Source: an uncultured Collinsella sp. | GTDB taxonomy: Bacteria > Actinomycetota > Coriobacteriia > Coriobacteriales > Coriobacteriaceae | Direction of reading: 5' to 3' | DNA length: 29,809 nucleotides | Assembly: GCA_902494295.1 (NCBI GenBank) | Contig: CABUSL010000009.1 | Span: 1-29,809, forward strand | Shown: piece after piece, positions 16,490-23,655 of the stretch | How positions within the stretch are numbered: position 1 is the first letter of the stretch | Layout: every line of letters begins with the position of its first letter | Made by a program: the position numbers and the translations under genes | The notes under the pieces: model-generated | What the model was told of the DNA's origin: nothing | What the model saw: the letters and a program-made list of their open reading frames with translations, nothing else | Database searches by the model: none

Positions 16490-17629
16490 TTAGCAGGCTA
16501 AATCGCGCAAAGCGTCGATCGCGGTGTCGACTTCCTCGTCCGTATTGAAATACCCAAACGAGAAGCGAACGACACCCTGGCGCTCGGTCCCGAGCGCGCG
16601 GTGCATGAGCGGAGCGCAATGGGCGCCGGGGCGCGTCGCAATCCCCCACCCTTGCATGAGCGCGTCCGAGATCTCGGCAGAGTCGATATCGCCCACGTTG
16701 AGTGAGACGATCGCCGAGCGCACGGGCTGGTCAAACGCACCGTAGAGCTTAATCCCCGGGATCTCGCGCACACCGGCAAGGAAGCGATCAGCGAGCGCAC
16801 GCTCCTGGGCAGCAATCGCCTCGACCCCACCCTGGGCCTCGATAAAGTCGAGACCAGCGGAAAGGCCCGCGATGCCATGGCCGTTGAGCGTGCCTGCCTC
16901 AAGGCGCGTGGGCCACTCCAGCGGCTGCAGCTCATCGAAACTGTGTACACCGGTGCCGCCCATGGCCCAGGGCGCCACGTCGACACCCTCCGCCACGGCC
17001 AGGCCGCCAGTCCCCTGCGGACCCATGAGCCCCTTGTGGCCGGTAAAGCACACGACGTCGAGCCCCATGGCGCGCATATCGATATGCGCCGTGCCGGCAG
17101 ACTGCGAGGCATCGACGATTGCAAGCGCGCCGACCGCATGGGCCATGGCGGCCACGCGTGCAATGTCGACCGCGTTGCCGGTCACGTTGGAGGCGTGCGT
17201 CACTACCACGGCACGCGTACCGGGCGTGACCAACCGCTCGAGCTCGTCGTAGTCGAGCGCGCCCTTCGCGTCACAGCCCGCATGCTCAACCGCCACATCC
17301 TGCTCCGTCGCCAGGCGATTGAGCGGACGCAGCACCGAGTTGTGCTCGAGCACCGTCGTGACCACGCGGTCACCGGGACGCACCACGCCATTGATGGCGG
17401 TGTTGAGCGCCGCCGTGGAGTTGGGCGTAAAGCACACATGATCCGCCCTCGGGCAACCCAAAAGGCGCGCGAGTTTGGCACGGCAGCCGTGAATCGCACG
17501 AGCGGCATCGAGCGCACCCGACGTGGCACCGCGTCCGGCATTGCCGAGCGAGCACATCGCCTGCGTCACGGCATCGATGACCGTCTGCGGCTTGTGCATG
17601 GTCGTCGCCGCGTTATCCAGGTAGATCAT
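16490..17629 (-). CDS. Cysteine desulfurase/selenocysteine lyase family enzyme of the selenium operon
   Basis: A 379-residue PLP enzyme (SufS/CsdB-like, aminotransferase class V) that would take S or Se from (seleno)cysteine. The PLP lysine lies in CFTGHKGLMGPQGTGGLAV. The catalytic-loop cysteine is in RPGAHCAPLMHRALGT, typical of the family found beside DUF3343/YedF genes. N-terminal MIYLDNAATTMHKP is standard for class V enzymes. The start ATG (17627-17629) overlaps the DUF3343 stop as ATGA, with GGGAGG upstream, so translation is probably coupled. Neighbours (selD, yedF, DUF3343) make selenium delivery to SelD its likely job; this is inference. The last residue is a cysteine. No Suf or Isc scaffold gene is nearby. 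Confidence 0.9.
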   Translation of the reverse strand: MIYLDNAATTMHKPQTVIDAVTQAMCSLGNAGRGATSGALDAARAIHGCRAKLARLLGCPRADHVCFTPNSTAALNTAINGVVRPGDRVVTTVLEHNSVLRPLNRLATEQDVAVEHAGCDAKGALDYDELERLVTPGTRAVVVTHASNVTGNAVDIARVAAMAHAVGALAIVDASQSAGTAHIDMRAMGLDVVCFTGHKGLMGPQGTGGLAVAEGVDVAPWAMGGTGVHSFDELQPLEWPTRLEAGTLNGHGIAGLSAGLDFIEAQGGVEAIAAQERALADRFLAGVREIPGIKLYGAFDQPVRSAIVSLNVGDIDSAEISDALMQGWGIATRPGAHCAPLMHRALGTERQGVVRFSFGYFNTDEEVDTAIDALRDLAC

Positions 17630-17877
17630 CGCACGACCTCCCACATATCAATCACGGTATAGCCCTCGGTAGGAACGCCCGCCGCGGCAAGCTCGCCGCG
17701 CAGCAGTTCCTCATCCGCGGGCAACGCCTTCCACGCCAGACCGCAGCCGGCAGCGACCTCCCCGGGCACGGGAATCGTTCGCCCGGGAAGGCCGCGCTCG
17801 ACGCACAGGGACTCGCAGCCCATGGCGGCCGCCGTGGTGGGAAACGTGATGACAAGCGCCGGGCGCTTCTCCCTCAT
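17626..17877 (-). CDS. DUF3343 putative Se/S carrier-like protein
   Basis: A small protein of 83 residues of the DUF3343 family, often encoded with yedF and selD and therefore thought to carry selenium or sulfur. The motif AAGCGLAWKA holds the likely carrier cysteine, and a preceding LPGRTIPVPGEV is family-typical. Two further cysteines occur in CESLC near residue 20. I chose the ATG at 17875-17877 because GGAG lies at proper distance; a TTG five codons upstream is the alternative. It begins 19 bases after yedF and overlaps the cysteine desulfurase start. Its biochemical role is unproven. Confidence 0.87.
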   Translation of the reverse strand: MREKRPALVITFPTTAAAMGCESLCVERGLPGRTIPVPGEVAAGCGLAWKALPADEELLRGELAAAGVPTEGYTVIDMWEVVR

Positions 17878-17896
17878 GGCAACTCCAACCAATACG

Positions 17897-18523
17897 CTAC
17901 GGGCGCACGACGCGCACGGCCTGCTCCATCTTCTCCACGATCACGTACATGTTGGTGACCTCGCCCACCGCAAGCTGGTCTTTAATGCCATAGTGGTCGA
18001 GGCAGGTACCGCAGGTGAGAATCTCGACACCCTGCTCCGCCAGGCCCTTCAGATCATCGAGCACCGGCGAGCCCTCGACGGTGAGCTTGGCGCCGCCGTT
18101 GTAGAACAGCATGGTCGCGGGCAGCTCTTCCTGCTGCGTCACGGCAAAGATGAACGCCTTCATGAGCTTGTGGCCCAGCTCGTCGTCGCCGCGGCCCATG
18201 CAGTCGGTGTAGACGGAAATGACGAGCTTGCCCTTGCCGGCGCTGGCGTCGCAGAAGGCAGCGCCATCCTGCTCGGGATCAGCCACGGCAACGGCGCCAG
18301 AGGTCGCCACGGTCACGTGCCACTCGGCGTCAGAAACCTTCTCGACTGAGGCCGTGCAGCCCTTCTCCTGCGCCATCTTGGAGATGTTCTTGACGGCGGT
18401 CTCGTTATCGACCGAGGTCACGACGGTGCCCTCGCCATCAAGCTGCTTCAGGGCTTTGAGCGTCTTGACGACGGGCAGCGGGCAGGCATCGCCCATGGCA
18501 TTGACTTCAATCTTGGTAGACAT
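17897..18523 (-). CDS. yedF: Selenium metabolism protein YedF (TusA-like plus DsrE-like domains)
   Basis: A 208-residue two-domain protein. Residues 1-75 form a TusA/SirA-like domain with the CPLP motif (GDACPLPVVKTLKAL, Cys14), the usual persulfide or selenopersulfide carrier site. After a linker, residues from about 95 form a DsrE-like domain ending in ILTCGTCLDHYGI, a CxxC pair. This matches the YedF family that accompanies selD in selenium-using anaerobes. It probably moves Se from a desulfurase to SelD, which is inferred from context. The start ATG (18521-18523) has AAAGGAA upstream. It follows selD after 61 bases. Confidence 0.93.
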   Translation of the reverse strand: MSTKIEVNAMGDACPLPVVKTLKALKQLDGEGTVVTSVDNETAVKNISKMAQEKGCTASVEKVSDAEWHVTVATSGAVAVADPEQDGAAFCDASAGKGKLVISVYTDCMGRGDDELGHKLMKAFIFAVTQQEELPATMLFYNGGAKLTVEGSPVLDDLKGLAEQGVEILTCGTCLDHYGIKDQLAVGEVTNMYVIVEKMEQAVRVVRP

Positions 18524-18584
18524 AGCAAATTCCTTTCGAAAGAACCGTTCTAGAGAACGGCAAACAGTTACATAAACGTGCAGG

Positions 18585-19634
18585 CTAGCGAACAACGTGG
18601 ACGGCAGGACCGCCCGGCTCCGCCTCGCACACGCGGCCGACAACGGCGGCGATACGTCCTTCGGCATGCAGACGGCGCGCAAGCTCATCCACATCGGCAG
18701 CAGGCGCCGCGATGAGTAGGCCACCCGAGGTCTGCGGATCGTACAGCGCATCCAACATGCCCAGCTCCAGATCGTCATCGGCAGCTACACGCGGGCCAAA
18801 GAAGTCCTGGTTGCGGTAGGAGCCCGCGGGGATAATGCCCAGACGCGCCATGTCGAGCACCTGGTCAAAGAGCGGCAGCGCCCCCGACGCAAGCTCAACT
18901 TGCACGCTCGAACCCTCGGCCATCTCGCACGCGTGCCCGATCAGGCCAAAGCCCGTGACATCGGTGCAGCCGTGAAGATCAAGTCCCTCGGCCAGACGAA
19001 TCGGAGCCTCGTTGAGGGTGCACATCGAGTCAAACATGGCTGCGGCCTCGTCCTGCTCGATGAGCTCGCCCTTAATGGCCGTGGTAATGATGCCCGAGCC
19101 AACCGCCTTGGTCAGCAGCAACGCATCGCCCACGCGTGCGCCGCTGTTGGCGAGCATGTGGTCGAGTGGCACAAAACCGCTCACGGACAGGCCATACTTG
19201 GGCTCGTCGTCGTTGATGGTGTGGCCGCCCGCGATGGAGCAACCCGCCTCGACGCACTTGTCGGCTCCGCCCGCCAGAATCTGACCGGCAACCTCGACGC
19301 CCAGGCAACTGGGTATGCAGAGCAAGTTCATGGCATGGCTCGGCCGCCCGCCCATGGCGTAGATGTCCGACAGCGAGTTGGCCGCGGCAATCTGGCCAAA
19401 TAGAAACGGGTCGTCGACCATCGGCGGGAAGAAGTCAATGGACTGCACGAGTCCCAGGTTCTCCCCTACGCGGAAGACGCTCGCATCGTCGGAGGTATCG
19501 AACCCCACGAGCAAGTTGTCGTTATGCACATTGGGTAAATCGCTCAGGACCTGGGCGAGGGCTCCGGGGGCCAACTTAGCGGCTCAACCGCTCGCGGCCG
19601 TCATGGACGTGAGCCTCATCTGATCGCCTGTCAT
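18585..19634 (-). CDS. selD: Selenophosphate synthetase SelD, itself a selenoprotein (Sec at codon 17)
   Basis: This makes selenophosphate from selenide and ATP, the Se donor for selenocysteine. A gene caller that treats TGA as stop would begin at 19574 and lose the active site. The true ATG is at 19632-19634 with GGGGAGGT just upstream. Reading through the TGA at 19584-19586 gives MTGDQMRLTSMTAASG-U-AAK, in register with E. coli SelD, where Cys17 and Lys20 are the active-site residues: Sec17 and Lys20 here. The full length is 349 residues (E. coli 347). GGHTINDDEPKYGL and the glycine-rich C-terminus are typical. It lies 69 bases after the activase gene. No selA, selB or selC is in the window, but Sec insertion must occur. 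Confidence 0.95.
19541..19586 (-). promoter_or_regulatory. Candidate SECIS element of selD
   Basis: The Sec codon UGA is at 19584-19586. By eye, CGCTAAG just after it (19575-19581) pairs imperfectly with CTGAGCG (19541-19547), and an inner GGC/GCC pair (19570-19572, 19560-19562) closes a loop that exposes GG. The length and position suit a bacterial SECIS hairpin, but the loop does not copy the fdhF one. Confidence 0.45.
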
Positions 19635-19703
19635 CGATACCTCCCCTCAAACACAAACAATGCTTCCCAGTATACGCATGAACGCGCTTCCACGGCCGAT
19701 ACA

Positions 19704-20468
19704 TCACCCTAGTGCCTGTGCGCGAATCGCTGCGCCGATCGCTCCGGCAAAGCGGGCCTGGGGCGAGGTGGTCACCGGCGACCCCAGCAGCTCGCCCAAC
19801 CGCTCCACCACGAAGGCGTTCTCGCACAGGCCACCGGTCAGGTAGTACGGGGCGCCCGCGGCCTGCCCGGCCATGGTCGCCACGCGCGAGACCACGCTGT
19901 CGATCACGCCACGCGCAATGTTCTCGCGCGGCTCGCCACGACCGATCAGGCTGATGACCTCGCTCTCGGCAAACACCGTGCACATGCTACTGATCTTTGT
20001 GGGCTCGCCGGAACGCGCCAGGTCGGCCATCTGCTGCTGGGAAATGCCCAGGCGGTCGGCCATGATCTCCAAAAAGCGCCCCGTGCCGGCAGCGCACTTG
20101 TCGTTCATGGCAAACTTGGCCACGCGGCCACTTTTAAGCTGAATGACCTTGGTGTCCTGACCACCAACATCGATTACGGTGCCGTGGTCGCCAAAAAGGC
20201 GCACGGCACCGGTACCGTGGCAGGTGATCTCGGTCACGACCTTGTGCGCATAGGGCACGGCAACACGGCCGTAGCCAGTCGCGACCACGCGAGCATCTTC
20301 GGCCGTCACGTCATAGCCGGCCGCTGCCAGTGCCTCGCGCAGCCGCTCGGAAGCATCGACCGAGGAGAACCCGGTTGGCTGCACGCACGTCCACGCCACC
20401 GAACCCTCCCCGTCGACCACAGCAGCCTTAGCCGCCGTAGACCCGATATCGATCCCGATCCCTATCAT
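19704..20468 (-). CDS. Acyl-CoA dehydratase activase (BadF/BadG/HgdC, YjiL-like ATPase)
   Basis: A 254-residue ATPase of the ASKHA fold. In the family it binds one 4Fe-4S cluster between two subunits and injects a low-potential electron into a dehydratase or double-cubane partner at the cost of ATP. The N-terminal phosphate loop IGIDIGSTAAKAAVVD, the second motif GTVIDVGGQDTKVI, and the cluster cysteines in MNDKCAAGTGRFLE and SSMCTVFAESEVISL are all present. The ATG is at 20466-20468 with GGAAGAG upstream. It follows the two double-cubane proteins and precedes selD in the same direction, which is the unusual part of its context. The substrate of the system is unknown. Confidence 0.92.
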   Translation of the reverse strand: MIGIGIDIGSTAAKAAVVDGEGSVAWTCVQPTGFSSVDASERLREALAAAGYDVTAEDARVVATGYGRVAVPYAHKVVTEITCHGTGAVRLFGDHGTVIDVGGQDTKVIQLKSGRVAKFAMNDKCAAGTGRFLEIMADRLGISQQQMADLARSGEPTKISSMCTVFAESEVISLIGRGEPRENIARGVIDSVVSRVATMAGQAAGAPYYLTGGLCENAFVVERLGELLGSPVTTSPQARFAGAIGAAIRAQALG

Positions 20469-20520
20469 GGCTCTCTTCCAATCTAAACATCAAAGGTAGC
20501 GGCGCGTTCAGGCGCCTTAG

Positions 20521-20629
20521 CTCTAGGTTTCTCAGGTGCCGGAGATTGCCCCGAAAGAGGAGCGCAGCGTACTTTGGGTACGCAAGCGACGGTTTGAGGA
20601 GCAAGATCCGGCGCCTGAGGAAGCTAGAG
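20521..20629. repeat. Structured intergenic repeat, copy 1 (between double-cubane gene 2 and the activase gene)
   Basis: A roughly 109-base element with a long interrupted stem: CTCTAG/CTAGAG outside, CTCAGGTGCCGGA (20531-20543) with TCCGGCGCCTGAG (20607-20619) inside, then TTGC/GCAA. At the tip is a hairpin, GCGTAC-TTTGG-GTACGC. The stretch AAGCGACGGTTTGA is identical in the copy at 21821-21922. The outer arm overlaps the end of the preceding coding region. It is a dispersed repeat or a structured RNA. Confidence 0.8.
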
Positions 20630-21787
20630 GGTTTCGATGAAGGCGGCGATGCGGGTCTCGATCTGGCCCATGTCGCCGTTGCTGTAATCGGTCTCGATCT
20701 TCATGTACGGAATACCCGCACCCTCGACAGCCTCCTGCATGCGCGCACTCTCCACGTTAAAGGTGTGGCACGCCTGGAGAACATTCTCCACCACACCGTC
20801 GACCTGGTATTTCTCGCACATGGCCAGGTTGTTGTCCATACGACCGTCGTTGGGCGTCATGACCGAGCAGTTGATATCCAGATAACGGTCGGCGATGGCG
20901 CGCAGGATGTCGGGAGCCTCCGGATCGATCATCATGGCCGCCGTACGCTCGCCCGAGCAGTCGTCCATGCACACGACCACGCCGCCGTTGGACTCGATGG
21001 TGCGACCGATCTTGTTGATCACGCCGCCCACCGGGCAACCGGTGATCAGAATGCGCTTGGCGTCTGCCGCGACCGGGCGCTCGCCCGCGTCGTAGGCCTC
21101 GCGCAGCTTGACGACCTTTTGCTCCAGCTGCTGCGTATAAGCCTCGATATCAAAGCTGAACGTACCGGCAAACATGGTGCTCATCAGATCGACGCCGCTC
21201 ATGGCCGCCGGCTGGTTGGCCTGCAGCGCAAACATCTCGAGCTGGGCCGCACGCAAACGGTTGCGACGGCGTACGGCGGCGCGCAGATCGTCATCGGTAA
21301 TCGTGATGCCGTAGAAGCCCTCGAGCTCCTCCTTGAGCAGACGGCACTCCTCGTACCAGCCCTCGCGCTCGTAGGCGCGATCGCGACCCTGCGGAAGATG
21401 CAGAATGTGCGTGCGCTTGAGCTCGTTGAGCAGTTCGTACATCTTCTTCTTGCCGTCGCAGGTGGTCTCACCGATGATCATGTCGCTAAAGTACGTAAAC
21501 GGGCACTTTTGCGAGTAGGCAAAACCGTAGGTCGACTTGATGAGCGGGCAGAGGTTTGCCGGCAGCACCTTCTCGGCCTCGGGAATCACCTCGTCGGATG
21601 TGCCGCACAAGGCCACACTTGCAGCGCCCGCGGCATCGATAATCTCGAGCGGCGTATAGCTGCACAAAAAGCCGACCAGGCGATTACCCGCCTGCTTGTA
21701 ATCCTTAACGCGAATAAACGCCGCCTTGCGCTGCTCGTTGAACTCCTCAAACGTGCTGGGCAACGGCTGCTCAATATTTTCCGACAT
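20624..21787 (-). CDS. Double-cubane-cluster 2-hydroxyacyl-CoA dehydratase family protein 2 (YjiM-like)
   Basis: A 387-residue protein of the 2-hydroxyacyl-CoA dehydratase D family, of the type called double-cubane-cluster reductases when paired with an activase. Cysteines in conserved settings include GFLCSYTP, NLCPLIKS, GETTCDGKKKMYE, CMDDCSGER and INCSVMTPND. Family knowledge says such proteins carry an 8Fe-9S double cubane and do hard reductions after ATP-driven electron injection. The ATG at 21785-21787 has AGGAG upstream; frame extension to 21877 would run into the repeat. It resembles the preceding gene product only moderately (same motifs such as CDGKKK and TPND), so the pair is old. 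Substrate unknown. Confidence 0.9.
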   Translation of the reverse strand: MSENIEQPLPSTFEEFNEQRKAAFIRVKDYKQAGNRLVGFLCSYTPLEIIDAAGAASVALCGTSDEVIPEAEKVLPANLCPLIKSTYGFAYSQKCPFTYFSDMIIGETTCDGKKKMYELLNELKRTHILHLPQGRDRAYEREGWYEECRLLKEELEGFYGITITDDDLRAAVRRRNRLRAAQLEMFALQANQPAAMSGVDLMSTMFAGTFSFDIEAYTQQLEQKVVKLREAYDAGERPVAADAKRILITGCPVGGVINKIGRTIESNGGVVVCMDDCSGERTAAMMIDPEAPDILRAIADRYLDINCSVMTPNDGRMDNNLAMCEKYQVDGVVENVLQACHTFNVESARMQEAVEGAGIPYMKIETDYSNGDMGQIETRIAAFIETL

Positions 21788-21820
21788 ATAACTCCTAAAC
21801 CTTTTAACCAACCAAGGAAA

Positions 21821-21922
21821 CGGCTTTCCCAGGTGCCCGAGGTTGCCGTGAAAGAGACGCGCCGCGTACTTTGGCACGCAAGCGACGGTTTGAACGGCAA
21901 GATCGGGTGCCTGGAGAAGCCG
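21821..21922. repeat. Structured intergenic repeat, copy 2 (between double-cubane genes 1 and 2)
   Basis: The same element as at 20521-20629. The outer stem is CGGCTT/AAGCCG here in place of CTCTAG/CTAGAG, then CCAGGTGCCCGA pairs with TCGGGTGCCTGG, then TTGCCG/CGGCAA. The apical GCGTAC...GCACGC hairpin and AAGCGACGGTTTGA are kept. Base changes on one arm are matched on the other, so pairing has been conserved rather than sequence. Confidence 0.82.
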
Positions 21923-21937
21923 CCGGGAGGGATAGTC

Positions 21938-23221
21938 CTAAATGGTTTCCAAGAAAGCCTCAATCCTGGTTTGCAGTTGACCGGCGTCCTCGCCGGCGTA
22001 GTCGGTCGTGATGTGCATAAACGGAATACCGGCCTCCTCGGCGGCCTTCTCCACGGCAAACGACTCCATCTCGTAGAGCGTGCAGAACTGCAGGGCCACG
22101 TCGACGATACCGTCGGCATGCAGGTCCTTGGCCATCTGGACAATGTCCTTCATACGCTGGTCGTTGGGCGTAAAGACAGCGCAGTTGATCTTAAAGTAGC
22201 GCTCGGCGATGGCATCGAGCATCTCGTCGACCGTCTCACCGGACTCATTGACCAAGTCCTTGTAATAGCGCGAACCCGTGCAGGACTCCTCGCCCACCAC
22301 GACGCCGCCGGCCTTCTCGATGAGGTTGAACAGTTTCCAGTTGGGCACGGCCATGGGCGTACCGGTGTACAGGATGCGCTTGGTCCCCTTGGGCGCCACG
22401 CCCTCGCCGGCCTCGACACGCTGCTCGCACTCAGCCGCCATATCGTTGATGGCTCCGGTCAGACGCGGCGTGTCGTCCATAAAGGCGGCCTGAACGGTCA
22501 GCAGGCTGTCGAGACCGCTGATGGGCGCAGGGTCGGCAGCGCGGGTCGCAGCGAGGCGCTGCAGGGCGCGGCGCTTCTCATTGACGGCGTGGATGGCAGC
22601 CTTCAGACGCTCGGGCGTAATCTTGACGCCGCACTCGTCCTCGATCTTGGCGGCGAGCTTCTTGACCTCGGCCTTCCAGGTCACGAGCGTCGACTCGTCG
22701 TGCACGTTGGGAATATCCATGACGTACATGTTCTTTTGCTTGGCAAAGAACTCGTAGGCTTTCTTCTTGCCATCGCAGGTGTTCTCGCCTACCACCAGGT
22801 CACTCGACTCAATGTAGGGGCAGACCTCGCCCAGCTTAAAGCCGGCAAAGCTCTTGATAAGCGGACAGGTGTTGCGCGGCAGGTGCTCCTCGACCTTATC
22901 GGTTGCCCAATCGGCACCCGAGCACAGGCCCACGGGGATACCGTCGCAGGCAAGTACGATCTCCTCGGGCACGTAGACGCAGAACGAACCGACGATCTTG
23001 GTGGCCTCGCCGGCCTCCTTCTTGTCGAGCATCTCCTTAATACGGCCGCTGTGGATGTTAGTGGCCACAAAGTCCAGGTAGGACGTGGACTTGGGGCGAT
23101 TGTTCTGCGTCAGGAACATATCGCCGTACATCTGGCCCACGGCGCCCAGCAGCATGTCGTGGTCGGCAAGATTCATGCCGAGGCTCTCCCACATCGGATG
23201 GAAATCAAATTCTTCAGCCAT
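21938..23221 (-). CDS. Double-cubane-cluster 2-hydroxyacyl-CoA dehydratase family protein 1 (YjiM-like)
   Basis: A 427-residue protein of the 2-hydroxyacyl-CoA dehydratase D/YjiM family and the first large gene of the selenium operon. Conserved cysteine settings are GSFCVYVPEE, NTCPLIKSFAGFK, GENTCDGKKKAYE, GEESCTGSRYY and INCAVFTPND. Compared with the second copy it has an N-terminal extension of about 45 residues (AEEFDFHPMWESLG). The ATG at 23219-23221 has GAGAGGGG upstream, with a leader of about 250 nt before it. Members of this family act with an activase like the one at 19704-20468 to do low-potential reductions. The substrate is not known here; a CoA ester or a selenium compound are both open. 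Confidence 0.9.
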   Translation of the reverse strand: MAEEFDFHPMWESLGMNLADHDMLLGAVGQMYGDMFLTQNNRPKSTSYLDFVATNIHSGRIKEMLDKKEAGEATKIVGSFCVYVPEEIVLACDGIPVGLCSGADWATDKVEEHLPRNTCPLIKSFAGFKLGEVCPYIESSDLVVGENTCDGKKKAYEFFAKQKNMYVMDIPNVHDESTLVTWKAEVKKLAAKIEDECGVKITPERLKAAIHAVNEKRRALQRLAATRAADPAPISGLDSLLTVQAAFMDDTPRLTGAINDMAAECEQRVEAGEGVAPKGTKRILYTGTPMAVPNWKLFNLIEKAGGVVVGEESCTGSRYYKDLVNESGETVDEMLDAIAERYFKINCAVFTPNDQRMKDIVQMAKDLHADGIVDVALQFCTLYEMESFAVEKAAEEAGIPFMHITTDYAGEDAGQLQTRIEAFLETI

Positions 23222-23359
23222 GACGGTTCCCCTCTCGAACCAAAAATGAATAGCTACGGTATTGCTGCACGGTGGGTGGCGAAAACCCAGCCGCGCCTAA
23301 ACCCGGAATTTTGGGGAACCTGCTTTGCGGTCGATTATTTAGTTGTGCGTCGTCTCTCC

Positions 23360-23395
23360 CGGAGCCGTGAACATACCTGCTCATATGCGGCTCCG
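23360..23395 (-). promoter_or_regulatory. Leader hairpin with the stop codon of the leader ORF in its loop
   Basis: CGGAGCCG (23388-23395) and CGGCTCCG (23360-23367) form a perfect 8-bp stem with a 20-base loop. The TGA ending the leader ORF (23381-23383) lies in the loop, so a ribosome finishing the ORF would open the stem. This is the arrangement expected for translation-dependent control; the regulatory role is inferred. Confidence 0.55.
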
Positions 23396-23449
23396 AGCCA
23401 TATATAGGGCACGCGCGGCAACGCGGCGAATGTATGTCGTCTGCGGCAT
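23381..23449 (-). CDS. Putative 22-residue leader peptide ahead of the selenium operon
   Basis: The ORF starts at ATG 23447-23449, seven bases after a near-perfect AGGAGGG Shine-Dalgarno (23457-23463), and encodes MPQTTYIRRVAARALYMARS plus RI, ending in TGA at 23381-23383. It is rich in arginine and alanine and has no recognisable domain. The predicted transcription start is about 24 bases upstream of its ATG, so it is the first ORF of the operon mRNA. If the UGA were read through, as in the Sec genes downstream, 13 further codons follow to a TAA at 23339-23341. Chance ORFs of this length are common, but the ribosome site is unusually good. Confidence 0.5.
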   Translation of the reverse strand: MPQTTYIRRVAARALYMARSRI

Positions 23450-23479
23450 GTGCGCACCCTCCTTTACAAGTTGAGGTCA

Positions 23480-23517
23480 ACTATATCAACGGTCATCGAC
23501 TATGCGAACACCGTTGA
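23480..23517 (-). promoter_or_regulatory. Promoter with overlapping operator-like inverted repeat, selenium/double-cubane operon
   Basis: On the minus strand TTCGCA (23503-23508) and TATAGT (23480-23485) are 17 bases apart, an acceptable -35/-10 pair. A perfect 8-bp inverted repeat, TCAACGGT (23486-23493) and ACCGTTGA (23510-23517), spans the same interval. A regulator bound there would cover the spacer and -35. The remaining gap toward modC (23518-23609) is AT-rich and has only a small ATTATC/GATAAT inverted repeat. Confidence 0.55.
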
Positions 23518-23609
23518 CATTCGTACGACAGAGGTACCCGTTGCCTTTTAATAAATTATTATCTTGCTTGATAATTAATTACCATTCTACATTCGGCGAA
23601 CGGTAGGGA

Positions 23610-23648
23610 ACGAAACGGCGGGCTGCCGAGAATCCTCGACAGCCCGCC
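23610..23648 (-). terminator. Terminator of the modABC operon
   Basis: GGCGGGCTG (23617-23625) and CAGCCCGCC (23640-23648) form a perfect 9-bp stem, with further pairing inside (CGAG/CTCG). On the minus strand the stem is followed by GTTTCGTT, a modest U-run. It starts 7 bases after the modC stop. Confidence 0.82.
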
Positions 23649-23655
23649 CTCTGCC

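Noticed and set aside
20546..23407. A 953-codon open frame on the plus strand, opposite the two double-cubane genes
   Set aside because: It is antisense to two well-supported genes and runs through their spacers. The product has no recognisable domain. High GC with few stops in this frame explains it.
23514..23519. TTGACA on the plus strand as a promoter
   Set aside because: It is part of the inverted repeat, has no -10 downstream and no plus-strand gene follows.
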